A stretch of DNA of 64,000 nt, from positions 98,922,609 to 98,986,608 of the forward strand of contig JARDYH010000003.1 of NCBI GenBank assembly GCA_029215795.1. The letters run 5' to 3'. The notes beneath the pieces were generated by a model. That model saw only the letters and a list, made by a program, of their open reading frames with translations, made no database searches and was not told where the DNA came from. Every line of letters begins with the position of its first letter. The first letter of the stretch is position 1. Source of the stretch: Anniella stebbinsi. Its lineage: Eukaryota > Chordata > Lepidosauria > Squamata > Anniellidae. This document shows, piece by piece, positions 33,844 to 46,018 of this stretch. The translations under genes were made by a program, and so were the position numbers.

Positions 33844-34198
33844 GGCCCCCTCCACAAGAATGCGCCTTTGCGCCTGGTTCCGCGATTATGCGCATTATCG
33901 CGGAGGCGCATTTACTCCTAATCCCTCTGCACGGGAGGCGGCGAGAAGCGGCGAAGCGCATTAAAAGATGCCCAAAAAGCGCTTTCCAGGTAGTTAATGC
34001 GCATAATCGCTTGTTCACACAGCGAAAATGCGCTTTAACGGCAGGAGCAAAATAAAAGTCGCTATTTAACGCGCGTTCGAAAATGCGCATTATCGGGGAG
34101 ATAACGCGCCTGTACGCCCGTTTTGCGCTCCGCTCGTGTGTAGGTAAAATTTATAATGAGCCTTCAAGGCTCATTAAACGCCCCGTGTGGAGGAGGCC
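33844..34198. mobile_element. 355-bp CpG-dense MITE
   Basis: GGCCCCCTCCACAAGAATGC to CCCCGTGTGGAGGAGGCC, flanked by CAA at 33841-33843 and 34199-34201. Roughly a dozen GCGC or CGCG words lie within 355 bp of otherwise AT-rich intron. Nearly identical to 38088-38442, with three differences by eye. Confidence 0.95.
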
Positions 34199-34360
34199 CA
34201 AGACTAGAGACATTTGGCTTAACGTCAGTCTGGTCAGGAAGTCAGAGGCCTTTAATATCTAATACAGTCCTGATAGCAGCCAACTTGTTCTTTTACGGGC
34301 AGACTGACACATCTCACTCCGTGCCATAGGATGCTTCACCTTCTAACTTCCTGTAGAGAG

Positions 34361-34600
34361 ATCTACACCAAGCGGGATATAGCACTATAAAAGTAGTAGT
34401 ATGAAAGCAGTATATGGAGGCAGGATCTACACTACTGCTTTATAGCGTTATTGAAGTGCACTGACAATTGTTTGGGCCCATGACACATGCCATATACCAC
34501 TTTCATACGACTTTCATAGTGTTATATCCTGTTTGGTGTAGATGTGTCATGGGCCCCAACAGTTGTCACTGCACTTCAATCTCTACCTATAAAGCGGAAA
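34361..34600. mobile_element. inverted-repeat MITE (GATATAGCACTAT type)
   Basis: ATCTACACCAAGCGGGATAT, TAGTATGAAAGCAGTATATG and the mirrored TTATATCCTGTTTGGTGTAG, with partial duplication of internal blocks (TGGGCCCATGACAC, TCATGGGCCCC). Same family as 50019-50262; a scrap recurs at 35635-35690. Confidence 0.78.
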
Positions 34601-36277
34601 GTATGTGTGTGTCATGTATGTCCAGAAATTTTTACCAACTTCCGCATAACATATTGCCTTAATACTGTTCACCCAGACAGGTCTTCGTGTACATGTATCA
34701 GAAAAAATCTAAAAACATGATTTTGGGGGGTTTAAGTATTTGTAAAGAATTTAATAAAAACCTAGGTTTATGCCTACAACCCCCAGCATGCCTTAGGTGG
34801 AACTCCTAAGAGTCTTCTCTTGCTACCAAACTATGACTCATGGTCATGACCAGTACAAATTGCTATTATTCCTTCAGGACATTCCATAAACAACATTTCT
34901 TCAGCAGGAGATATTGCAAATGGCTTTATCCTCTATGTGGCTCCATAGCAGTGGCATAATGCCACCAGCACCATAAGGTGATGGATTGACCATTTAACTA
35001 AAAAATTAAACATTAAAAAGTGTCATGGTGTGTCTTCAGAGCACAAAAAAGCCCAAGTCACCAGATAAAAGCCCAAGTCACCAGTGGCCATGACCATCCT
35101 GGCTCTGCCAAAATCTGTTAAATGTAGATATTATATAGTAAATTATGCCAATAAAGTATTCCGTGTTCTGCTGCTTTCCTTTTTTCATCATAATAAACAA
35201 TTTCAGAGCGCATGCATACAACAGTTCCCTGCATCCACTGAGATCTGCTTCCCTACTATATGTTATTCAGATATTTGGGCAATGCTGGTTCTATTTTGAA
35301 AACGTATTCTTAGGTTTGCATCTTTTTTAGCTGGTAGAAAGGGTGTTGTGTGTCTTGATTGTTTTTGAAGTTTAGACAGCTGCTCCGGCCAAGGCACAAT
35401 GAGAGGTGTAGACATTTAAGGTAAAACTAAAAAATGTGGTTTATCACGAAGCTCTAATTTAAAATACAATTCTAATTAACACAATTTTTCCATTTATTCT
35501 AACAAAACAATTTACGAACTCAGCCAAACTAAAAAAAAAACCAACCAACCTAAAGATGAATAAAGTGCAGAGAAATTTATTATGTATTAAATAAATGTTA
35601 TAAACATTATTCACGGACCCGCGCAACGCCGGGCATATCAGCTTGTACCACTATAAAGCAGTAGTGTAGATCCTGCCTGTGTGTCAAACAGGACCTGTTC
35701 CAAAGGTAATTGCCTTAGTTTGGGTTTGGCTTATAGGTTGTTACGTCATCGCTTCATTGAGCCTGAGAGATGAAGGAAGTTAGATCTGCCTCCAAATAGC
35801 TTCTGAACATGTGCTGATTTTGGTGCTAGACATTCCTGCATGCAGAACTGACTGCTTTAGGAGATGGTGGAAATATTTAGGCTGAGGCTTGTGCAGCCCT
35901 CTGCCAGAAGAACACTGTAATTCCGTCCTGCATTGATCAAGATGGTCTCGAAAGTTATTCCATGCCAGGAAGTTCTTAACTTCCTTCCATAGGGGAAGCT
36001 ATTGTCATCACTTGCAATTGGGCAGGGGGCTGCATGAATCCCTTCCCTGAGCCCACAACATGGCCACAGGAAGGAGGAGGGCACATTTCCAAAGTGAATA
36101 TTCACTCAAAGGGTTGCCTGATTGCAACCTAGGCATGCTTAAAATTGCTGTAAAGAAGCAGGAGATGCATCACCCACAGCTTCTCCCAACTCCCTCCCCA
36201 CAACATCCTTTTGTCCATTCCTCTCTCCCCATCCTGTGTGACAAAGATGAAGTCATGTCCACCATAGGGGGGGTGAA

Positions 36278-36279
<2 letters not shown>
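34601..36279. other. PRR5 intron 1, mostly unrecognised
   Basis: Contains the scrap CCACTATAAAGCAGTAGTGT at about 35648-35670 from the MITE above. Otherwise nothing is named. Confidence 0.35.

Positions 36280-36316
<37 letters not shown>
36280..36316. repeat. (GT)n-(GA)n compound microsatellite
   Basis: GT units followed directly by GA units. Confidence 0.93.
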
Positions 36317-37489
36317 GGGGGGGTCGGAGGGAGGAAGGAGGGATAAGAGAGACAAAAGAACTTCAGGGGAAATGGGGAACAGCAGCTGTAACTGCTTCAT
36401 CTCCCCATTTTTTTGCAGTTATCTTAACAAAACAGAGAAAATCTCTGGGTTGCCAACTTGTGATTTTTAAAATGCTTGGTTAGTAGGTAAAACCAAAGCC
36501 AAGTTTTGACGGTGTGTGTGTGTGTCAGAATCTGAGGGGGGGGGGTTGAGGCAGAGGCAGACCCGAGAGGATCTTGATGTATTTGCAGGTGGGCCTGGAG
36601 GGTCAGGGTGTGGGATCAAAAGAAGATATTTGCAAGCCCCAGATTCAGAATACCCTGGTTATTTAACAAAATACTTTTAACTGAACTCAAGACAAAAAAA
36701 GGGCAAAAATGGGTGGTTGGCTACCCTTTTTGATGAACAAGGGTATCTGCTTCCCCGCGTCCCCCCCCCCACAAACTCTGCCTGAGATGGAAGGGAGCGG
36801 AGAATTCTTTCATTACAACTCCCACTGTTGGGCCCAGCTTTCGGATCTTGAATTCCTAGAGGACTTTGTTTCTCTGCGGGGATTTCACTTTGCTTCCAAA
36901 GTTAAAGTGAAACTGTCAGATCAAAGAGAGTCTGCTGCCAAGTTTCTGTTATGCTAATGTATATATTATAATTTTGGGGCCTCTTCAGCTTTCCCATGAA
37001 CCCCCAACCCGCTTACAGTGCCTATTGAACAGCCAAACACAAGAAAACCAACCGAACTGCAAACATCAGCACAATTTGACTTATCTTCCAGTTTCATTGC
37101 TCACAATATTTGCATGGGATTAAAATAACTTAGATTCTTTTCTTCCTTTGAGAAGTCTTTAGCTGCTTGTTTTGCGGTGTCTCAGGAATAAACACAGATT
37201 GCTGAAATGAAAATTTGCCTTAAAACATTGACACAGACTTAATTCCAGGCTTTCTGACCGTTATGTGAGGCCGAAAGGGCAAGCATAATACATCTTTCCT
37301 TTCGTGAGTCTGCGCCGCTTTGAAAACAGTGTTTGCTGGTAGGATTAATCTGTAGTATTGGAGGGGGGAGAGGGAGAGGCAGAGAGGCAGAGAGGTGGAG
37401 AAATGGGAAATGTAAACCTTAATAAGGAGCAGTGTGCTAAAATTGTGAAACTGAACAACTGTGCAAATAGCCAGACATTTTACTCATTA
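36317..37489. other. PRR5 intron 1, repeat-poor stretch
   Basis: From about 36780 to 37380 I see no transposon signature. It contains ATGCTAAT at 36952-36959 (octamer-like). Could be a conserved non-coding element, but only comparison between species can tell. Confidence 0.3.
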
Positions 37490-37655
37490 CTTACATAGGC
37501 CAAAATTCTACCCTGTCCCCTTAACTGCATGCAGAGAGCAGGGTCTGAGTGAAACAGCAGCTGCAGAGGTCTGGAATAACTTGCCCCACCCTGCTGTCAC
37601 CTTGCCCAGCGTATCACTGAAGTACCTCACATCCAAGGCCAGAATCCTATAGATC
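37490..37655 (+). mobile_element. L2/CR1-like LINE C-terminal scrap
   Basis: Translation gives ETAAAEVWNNLPHPAVTLPS, the RLWNELP motif that ends L2-like proteins. Confidence 0.6.
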
Positions 37656-38087
37656 CCCCAGACTCCCCACACACTACTCTATTCATGCTTCTGTTGTGAA
37701 GCAGCCTGAGGCAAGGGCAGGCTGATGGAGGCTGGAAGGTAAGCTGATGAGGAGTTGGGTATCAGCGTCATATGGTAGGTTGTTAACTGTCTCAGACCAG
37801 GCTCTCTCTCTGTTAGGGGAGCAAGATTATGGCTTTATCTTTCTTTCAACCTGCTTCTCCATCACTGTACACAGGTTTCCTTCACAGACCCCAGGACTAT
37901 CAGCACCCCATCCAGCTGTATAGCCTGGCAATCTCTTGGTGACACTGAACCTGTCCAAGATACTCTGGGTGTATATATGATGCTGTAGTTTATGAATTCA
38001 TAAGAATGGTATAAAATTAGAAAATAGCCTTTACCCTCTTAAATGTCTGCAATGCCAGGTCTGAATGGAGTGTATTGCATTATAATA

Positions 38088-38442
38088 GGCCCCCTCCACA
38101 AGAATGCGCCTTTGCGCCTGGTTCCGCGATTATGCGCATTATCGCGGAGGCGCATTTACTCACAATCCCTCTGCACGGGAGGCGGCGAGAAGCGGCGAAG
38201 CGCATTAAAAGATGCCCAAAAAGCGCTTTCCAGGTAGTTAATGCGCATAATCGCTTGTTCACACAGCGAAAATGCGCTTTAACGGCCGGAGCAAAATAAA
38301 AGTCGCTATTTAACGCGCGTTCGAAAATGCGCATTATCGGGGAGATAACGCGCCTGTACGCCCGTTTTGCGCTCCGCTCGTGTGTAGGTAAAATTTATAA
38401 TGAGCCTTCAAGGCTCATTAAACGCCCCGTGTGGAGGAGGCC
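38088..38442. mobile_element. 355-bp CpG-dense MITE, second near-identical copy
   Basis: Same length and termini as 33844-34198. The flanks are ATA and TGG, so no 3-bp duplication is present, unlike the other full copies. Confidence 0.95.
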
Positions 38443-39389
38443 TGGGTTTCTTTTAACAGAGAGTTCTACTGTTGGGGTACTACAACTTAGAAGTCTCTGT
38501 TCCATACCTACTGATGATATCAAGACAGCAGAACCCCACATACTGAGAAAACCTTAGCCTAATATATAATACAAGGGAAAGAAATAAAACGTTCTGCATG
38601 GGTAAAAAAAAATGGAACAAAAGAGAACATAAAACACAGAGTCTTACAATGAGAATATAGTGATGTAGGACACAAGCCATGTCAAAAGGAAGCTGGGTCT
38701 GAATTATCAAAGATAAAATAAATGCGGGTTTTTTGCCTGCATGTTCAAGTCTCTGTATTTTTGCACAAACCCTCAAAACACACTTTAATGTCAGCTTTTT
38801 ATAAATTTGGCACATTTTCAAGCACCAGTTTATTCCGTCCCATCTTGACATCAGTTTGTTAATTTAGGGCTACTGTCAGAATGTTCATATACCTCTTTGT
38901 ACATATTTTACCCTAATGCATGTGTTTTTGTACCCAATTTCCCCTAATATATGTTTTTGGTATTCACTTTCCCCTAATGCATGCATTTTATATACAATTT
39001 CCCTAATGTACACATATTTGTCCGCAATTTTCTCTAATGTATTAGTTTTCATACGCATTTTTTTGATCAGAGAAATGCATTGCAAAATTTGGAGCAGAGT
39101 GAAAACCAAAGAATAATTGAGATCCACCTTGCATATTAGTTTGGGGAGTGCAAATTAGGTGAGATCATATTAAAATGTGAACCAAATGAATTTCTACCCC
39201 AACAAGAAACAGACCCTAGGCCCAGGCTATGCAGCTAGCAGTAGATGATTCTCAGTTGTTAGGTTCACAAGAGGCATGGAGAAGGTCTTACTCCAGTCAT
39301 GTGAGTAAGGGTTGCCATTCGTTCCTATTGGGTTATTGGTGAGTCCTCTCAGTATATGCACATACCCCCATCTGACATAATGATGAACA
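38443..39389. other. PRR5 intron 1, unrecognised with short tandem flavour
   Basis: At 38905-39060 the phrase CCCTAATGYATGTNTTT is repeated five or six times at roughly 34-bp spacing, a degenerate minisatellite. No exon. Confidence 0.5.
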
Positions 39390-39765
39390 TTCTCTCATCT
39401 CTATCCAGCATTCTGCAGCTAAAATCATTCACTCCTCTTGTTGCTCTGATCACATGACATCAGTCCTTAACTTTGCCTTGCCTTCTTGCCAACTTGCTGT
39501 CCACTCTCAGATCCAGCACAATCTCCTTGTCCTTTCCTTCAAAGCCTTTCGTGGCTTTGTCCCCTGCTTATCTCTTTGCTTTTATATCCCTATACATCCC
39601 AAACTGTAACCTTCACTCCTGTAGCTCCACCACATTCAGCCATCTGCTCCCTCAAATGCCCCTTATTCTTTGGGCCACATCCTAGAATACTCCATGAGCC
39701 CCCAATAAGGCAGGCACTTACTAAGGAGAGGGCCTTCTCAGTAGTGGCAACCTGGTTGTGAGCAC
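39390..39765 (+). mobile_element. L2-like LINE ORF2 fragment
   Basis: Codons around 39530-39600 read PFKAFRGFVPCLSLCFYIP-like, the segment after the HWLP motif. 39720-39760 gives TKERAFSVVATWL. Frameshifted and truncated. Confidence 0.65.
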
Positions 39766-40309
39766 CCCAATCCAGCCCGCACAACCTATTTGGGTTTCTC
39801 CAAGGGGTGAGGCTGAGGCTCCATGCCACCCCCTTTCAGGGCATTCCTCTACTGTTATCTCCAACCTCAGATCAGAGATAGCAGCAGAATGATGAGGGGC
39901 AGCAGGCATTGGGACTCAACCACACTGGGGAAAGCGGCCACTTTCCCCATGCCTGGGCGAGTGCCAGTGCCTCTCATCAACACCTTCATTGCAGGAAGGA
40001 GGCGGGATGGGGCCAGGCTGTTCCATTGGATAGGGAGTAGTCTAGCTCAGGTTTGCTGCAAGCGGGGCTTCCCTACCCAGGAAAGCCCACACACAGTGAA
40101 GCCTGGTCCCTGGGCCAAATGCTAGGTGGAAGATCCGCCTGGAGCTTGAGCTAAGAAGCATATAATGTCAGGTGGGTGTGGCTGCAACGAGTGATGTCAG
40201 GGGCATGGCCATACTCACCTGACATCATACGGCCATGGAGGGCTGGGTAGGGGGAGCCAGCCCCCTCCCCCACAAAACTAGTTCTGCTTCCCTGCTTTCG
40301 ACCTTCCAC

Positions 40310-40797
40310 TTTCATCCCCTTCCTCAGTTGTTTCTCATCTTTAATTCTAGATTGTAAGCCACTAGGGCAGGGGTCCTCAATGCAGTACCCATTGGCGCTC
40401 TTGTGCCCACAGGGGCCTCCAGTGGCGTCCATGAAGCTATCCCCCTAAAAAAAATTTTTTTTAAAGAAAAACCTTGGGAAATGTCTGACCAGTCTTCATG
40501 CTCTCTCTTTCTTCCTCCTCCTAGCCTCTAGCCTTGCTCTTTCACTTCCCTCCACACACCGCTTTAGCTCACCTTTGATTAGCCAGGCCCCCACAGCTGC
40601 CATTATGTGACTAGCCACATCATCCATGGGAGCTATTTTATGATGGTGCCCACAGCAGTTTTTCAAATTCACAAATGTGCTCACGGGACCAAAAAGGTTG
40701 GGGACCCATGCCCTAGGTGCAGAGGCCTGTCCTTTTGTACTCTCTAAAGGGCTAAGCATATTGATTGTTCTATGTAAATAAATACATAATAACAGCA
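40310..40797 (+). mobile_element. LINE 3' end, interrupted by a hAT-like MITE
   Basis: AATTCTAGATTGTAAGCCAC at the left and CCTGTCCTTTTGTACTCTC, then TTCTATGTAAATAAATACA at the right are the two halves of a LINE 3' UTR. The MITE at 40368-40710 sits between them. Confidence 0.7.
40368..40710. mobile_element. hAT-like MITE (CAGGGGTCC ends)
   Basis: CAGGGGTCCTCAATGCAGTA at the left, AAAAAGGTTGGGGACCCATG at the right: the CAGGGGTCCCCAA-type terminus of Charlie-like hAT elements. The host flanks CTAGGG and CCCTAGGT suggest a degraded 8-bp duplication. Confidence 0.78.
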
Positions 40798-42579
40798 ACA
40801 ACAATGACCCTAATAATTTTGCTACTAACTAATATTTTCCGAGTTTGAGGGATCTTTTACCTCAAAATGCTGATCACTTCCCTGCAAGCTTGTGCAAAAT
40901 AGTTCATATCTAGAATGGGAAGAAATTAAGTTGCTCCCTGGGAAGAGAAGTGCTGACTGTGTCAAGCTGTGGCCACAGTAACGCCTCTTCTGATTAAATG
41001 TATGAAAAACATCTTGATCTCACGCAGGCATTATGATAAACAAAGGGAGTGTGTTTGCATTCCTCCCCACTAGATTGGAACTTGCAATATTTCTCGTACT
41101 CTGGCCAGGTTGGCTGCGTGCAGCAAGAACCCGAGCGAGTTGAAAGCAGACTGGACTTTCTATTGGAGTGGATTCTCATGATTATCCTTATGCTATGACA
41201 GCCCATCCTGTGTTGTTAAAGGTCATTATCCAGCAGCCATGTGGGACTGGTGGATGCTACTTCCCACACTAATGTTACTCTTCCCTGCGGCCATAAGAAG
41301 TAACTTTGTCATCTTCCTGTTCATATGCCGTTCCTGGATGAAGGCGTTATTACTAGTGGGGTGTGGCACGCAAAGCCGGCTCCCATCCTGCAATGGGAAT
41401 GCAAGAATCTGCCTGTATTTTAATCTTTGTCCCCCTCCCTGTCTCTTTCATTCTATGCATTTGCATTGTGTTATTTTCTTTTTTAGAAACATTTGGATGT
41501 GAAAACGGCTTTTTAAAAACAACAACAGTATTTAGTGTTGCAACTGAATGGGAATTTTGATGGATCCCTTGTAATAGATCCCTAGGGGTGATGGTATTCA
41601 GAATTAGCACATTGTATGGTGCTGAAGGTGTGAGTGAGAGACAGACCTATGTGGCTGTCAGATATCAGTGAGTAATGCAATACCTTCCAACCACAGAGTA
41701 GCCCATGATGTGGCCAAGTATCCTTGTTACAGCAGCCCCTTTTCTTCTTCTTTTTTTAAATGCACACCTAGTTAGAGTCAGTTGACTGCAAGTTATTCAC
41801 TGGGGAACACAGCAGAATAAATTTGCAAATTATGTTAATCATAAGTATCTTATGTATACAGATGAGCTAGACAGCTGATTTGCTTACTTCAGTTTCTTGG
41901 TATTAACATAATTAGTGCACCATTTCTTCAGGATGTGGCAAGTGTCAAACTGCATGTTATTCTGCAAACATCCTATTCTGAAATAGTTCTGATTAAATAT
42001 AAACGATCAGTTGTTGTATGAAAGTTAAAGAATGAACTTAATTTGGGGTCCATGCTCCCTTATTCCTTCATTGGCCCTCACCTTATTGACTTGAGAAAGT
42101 GGGGGGGGGAACAGAGGAAGATACATATCTGTATCGATCAGAGTACAGCAAATGGAAGGAGGGAAGTTACGTAGTCTATTGGGGGAGAGCCAACAGCGAG
42201 TCTTCCTTCCCTGCTTCATCAACACTCCTCCTAGGCTCCCCCTTGGATCAGCATGCCCAAGCTTGTCTACACTGGGGCTAGGGGAAAGACTACATACAGC
42301 AAGATCCTTTTTCAAATGCTTAATTCCTTGATAACGTTCTACACACACAAATGTTATATATTTTGTGACATGGTGAGTAGTCTGTGGATGAGTCCGTGTG
42401 CTTGAGTTATTGGCTTTCCATTTTCCCCGTTCTTGTTTTGTGCTTGTGCCACATTACACTTATCTGGATTGCGGCCGATCGATAGCTGTGGTCTGGTATC
42501 ATCTGTGTGGGCCTGACTTCTTCTTGAGTTAGAATTCCACCCCTGTCTCAAACTCAGGTACTGCTCATAAATAACCCAC
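40798..42579. other. PRR5 intron 1, nothing recognised
   Basis: No exon with a PRR5-like or other recognisable product, and no named repeat. Confidence 0.35.
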
Positions 42580-42800
42580 CCCTGTGTTGTATGATGGATG
42601 GTTTGGTATTCAAGAGCTGTGGCCATTCAGGGCTTTAAAGGTCATGAACAGCACTTTGAATTGTACCAGGAAACAAATTGGAAGCCAGTGCAGCTGTTTC
42701 AACAAGGGAGTCCCATGCTCCCTGTATGCAGCCCCTGCTAACAAAGCCAGTGATACTTACACAATAGTAAAGTGTTTAACATGGCAACCTGTATAAATCT
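42580..42800 (-). mobile_element. L2-like LINE fragment
   Basis: GGGCTTTAAAGGTCATGAAC, AGCACTTTGAATTGTACCAG and AAATTGGAAGCCAGTGCAGC correspond, in reverse, to the AQFKVL/HWLP-coding region as at 12.0-12.1 kb. Confidence 0.75.
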
Positions 42801-42854
42801 GATATAGAAGAGCTTGTTTTAAAAAGAAAAGAAGAAAGGAATTGAACCAATATG

Positions 42855-42985
42855 TTGTTGTAACAGATAGCACTTTGGACTTGGAGACCCAGTTCCAAAT
42901 CCCTGCTTAGCCATGAAGCTGATTGGGTGACCTTGGGCAAGTTGCAATCTCTCAGTCTAAACTAAAATAGTGTAATCTCAGGACT
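42855..42985 (+). mobile_element. MIR-like tRNA-derived SINE
   Basis: TTCCAAATCCCTGCTTAGCC followed by GGGTGACCTTGGGCAAGTTG and CTCTCAGTCTAAAC is the CORE-SINE/MIR arrangement: tRNA-related box B, then the TGACCTTGGGCAAGT core. Confidence 0.78.
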
Positions 42986-43359
42986 CCTTGCAAGAAGCAT
43001 GGGATAAAATGGAATAACCCAGAATCAGCATACCTTATTTGGTACCTTAGTGTAATTACATCAGTGGAATCAAACCTTGTATAGAAAAAGTGATTATAGA
43101 AAAACACAAATTACCACTTGTGGATCAGCATCATATGTTCAATAGGACTACACTCCGTATCAAGTATATTATGGGGAGGGAATACATTTCAGATCACTAA
43201 ATCCAGGGATATGTGTCTGCATGTGTCAAAGGGAGCACAGAAAAAGTGCAGTGTGGGGTTTTGAGTGCAGAATTCAGATTCCCAATAAACGTGGCTTTCA
43301 TTTTTTAAAAAACAAGATGGTTTCTAGCTCTTTTGGGCAGCGATATACTAGAGGTATGT

Positions 43360-43504
43360 GTTCAACATCTAAAGTGTTTTATTGGTGTTTTATTGGTGTT
43401 TTAATGATGTACTGGTTTTATCTGCTTTTAATCAGTTTTTGTATTTTGTGTTTGGTGTTGTTCCCCGCCTCGATCCGTTGGGAGAGGCGGGTGATAAATA
43501 AATA

Positions 43505-43538
<34 letters not shown>

Positions 43539-43540
43539 GA
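43360..43540 (+). mobile_element. L2-like LINE 3' tail (second subfamily)
   Basis: TTGTTCCCCGCCTCGATCCG, TTGGGAGAGGCGGGTGATAA, then a (TTA)n tail at 43505-43538. A reversed copy of the same tail occurs at 53729-53850. Confidence 0.82.
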
Positions 43541-44037
43541 AATACCACAGAGGTGACTGAATAAGGCATGTAGTGGCTGAGGGTAGGGCTTCAATACCCT
43601 AAGCTTTTCCCCTTGAATATCCAAGCAAAATAATAGGAAAACATTGAAGGATTGCTTTTCTTAGAACACAATTTGGATTGCATGGGCAGAGTATTCTAAT
43701 TTTATAATTTAATGCACACAGAGATTGTCAACTAGTGAACTAATCCAAGAAGGCATATAGCACATCAAACTTTTGTTTGGCAATACTTTAGTCCACAGGG
43801 TGGACAAGGAGCAGTTGCAAGATTGCTATAATGAACCAGTAAATTATCACCATCTCTCTCCAGCAAAGTTATAAATCTTTGCATCTCAGCAACGTGATGG
43901 CAACACCTTTCATGTTCTGCATCATGTGAATTGCACCTGAGTTGCATGGCTGTGTTAAAGACATGTAGATGTAAATCTTTTTTAATGTCAGTGTGGGATG
44001 TGTCTTCCTGCCTGCCCAAACCTGCTGAACTGTGTTT

Positions 44038-44064
44038 TCAGTGTGTGTGTGTGTGTGTGTGTGT
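44038..44064. repeat. (TG)n microsatellite
   Basis: About 12 units. Confidence 0.93.
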
Positions 44065-44512
44065 CGGAGAGAAGAGTTCAGACAAAGGGCTATTTAACCA
44101 GCTTGAAATACTCATCAATTGAAAGTTGGGGCAGAGTGTGGGGGTGAGAAAAACCAAATCATGTTTTCTGTTTTGGTCTGTTTTCATGCATTTCTGCATG
44201 GCTGGCTATTGGCCTCACTGCCCCAGCCTGCCTGCCGGTTTTGGTTTCCCGTAACTGGTATGATGAGGCTAGAGCCTCTTGTTGTCAATCCCTTTGCTGC
44301 TCACCAGTGTTTCTGGGGCTGTGCTTTGAAACAGGAGACATGTTTCGGTGATGAGTGATAAGCTGATGTGCTGATGGCTGTCCTGTTATCACAAAAGGTC
44401 ACCCAAAGCAACAACCATTGAAACAAAGCCTTACCGCCACTTCCCTTTGCACATTTTGGAATTTCAATCCTGGAAAACAGTTTATTCCCATGGCAAAGTC
44501 CCAAGAGGGTGG

Positions 44513-44556
44513 TGTGTGTGTGTGTGTGTGTGTGTGCGTGCGTGCGTGTGTGTGTA
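44513..44556. repeat. (TG)n with CGTG variants
   Basis: TG run containing three CGTG/GCGTG interruptions. Confidence 0.9.
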
Positions 44557-45929
44557 GAAAGGCCTGATGTTTTTCCCATTTTCTCACTTTCGCATGTGCA
44601 GATAGACATACAAAAGTCCTGTCTGCATTATGTTTTATGCCCCTTTAAGGTGTGCTGTATGATTTGAGGGCTGATGATGTGGATTTGTTTTCCCCCACTG
44701 TGCAAAACATACGTTGTGTTATGGCAGCATAACAGCGTAAATGTTATGCCACCTGTCTTCCTGTAAAGTACAGAAACAGAGATGCAGTTGGCAGCCTATT
44801 TAGCCTCCTGTCTAGCCCTAATCCCGCACTGCCGCTTTACAATTAGATGCTTACTCCTGTGCAAGCAGAGATATAGGCAAATGCTCCTTCCATTATGTTT
44901 AAACTGACAAACTGGTTTGCACAGTGCCTCTGAACTGGGATATCAAACCTTTTGCAATCCTCGTTTGGAGGCATTGGGCAAAACACATTTATTAGTTCAG
45001 ATGTCATGGCAAACTGGTATCTGAGAAGCAGAAGTAACTGATTAAAACAGAGTCTGCAAAAGAAGGAGCATGCAAATGCAATGTTCATTCATATAGCACA
45101 GGGCTGCACATCTTCAAGGGTGCATTATGCTCCCCCTGCCATTGCTGTCAAATCTCCCCCCACCCACCACTACCAATCAGCATCGTTGCTTCCATGTTGC
45201 TAAGCTTTCTTCTTGCCCTCCTCCCTGGCAACCCTATACAACCGGTATTGTGACTTCCATGTCAGCATTATGGGTGAGAAAACAATGCTGACCATTGGAT
45301 TTAGCTTCATCCTCCTTCTGGCTGGGTTGAACGCTCCTAGTGCATAATCTTGAAAATGGGCACACAGAATGGGGCGGCAGCATGCGATAGAACTACAACT
45401 AGAATCCTGTCTCCTCGTTGCCCGCACTACTTTTATGTATTGTATACAGTATTACAATATTACTTTTAGAACTGTATCACACATGTTTCCTGCCCTTCCA
45501 CAAAAGAGCTCAGAACAGTATGTAGGCATTATATTATTTTAGTTTCACAACAACCCAGTGACTTAGGTTAAGTTGAGAGAGGCACTCAATGCGAATATAA
45601 GGCTTTACCACGATTAGCTGTCTGAACTCTGGTGAATACGCCAAATTTACAATGTAACTATTAATTTCCTGCGCTAGGCCCTTTATCCATAGTTGCATAT
45701 AAGGATATTAGTAAGACCTGCTTGTTATCCTGCAAGCAGAAAGGCTTGAGGAAACTTAACTATTTTTTGCTTGGTGCAGATATAGTATTTAACCATGATT
45801 TGCTTCAGACTATGAATTTCACAACCTGGCTTGTGACCATTTGTTAGTCATGATTTAAGTATTCAGATGCAGTGTTTAAATTATGGTTACAGAAAATGAA
45901 TCATGGTTAAGGATTATGTCTGCACAGAG
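44557..45929. other. PRR5 intron 1, mostly unrecognised
   Basis: 45535-45595 (TTTCACAACAACCCAGTGAC) looks like a reversed MIR-type 3' portion. The rest is not recognised. Confidence 0.4.
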
Positions 45930-46018
45930 TCAGTGTCACCCAGTTTTGTAGTTGGGCGTGGATTTGAACCCAGGATTTCCCAGATGTAGTCAAATATTCT
46001 GTCCGCTATACTGCCACA
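45930..46018 (-). mobile_element. MIR-like SINE, tRNA-related part
   Basis: TGGATTTGAACCCAGGATTT and CCGCTATACTGCCACAATG: the reversed box B and head of a MIR-like SINE. The 45535-45595 piece may be its other end. Confidence 0.6.

Noticed and set aside
36952..36959. Octamer-like ATGCTAAT as a real POU-factor site
   Set aside because: A single 8-bp match in 64 kb is expected by chance; listed only as part of the repeat-poor stretch.
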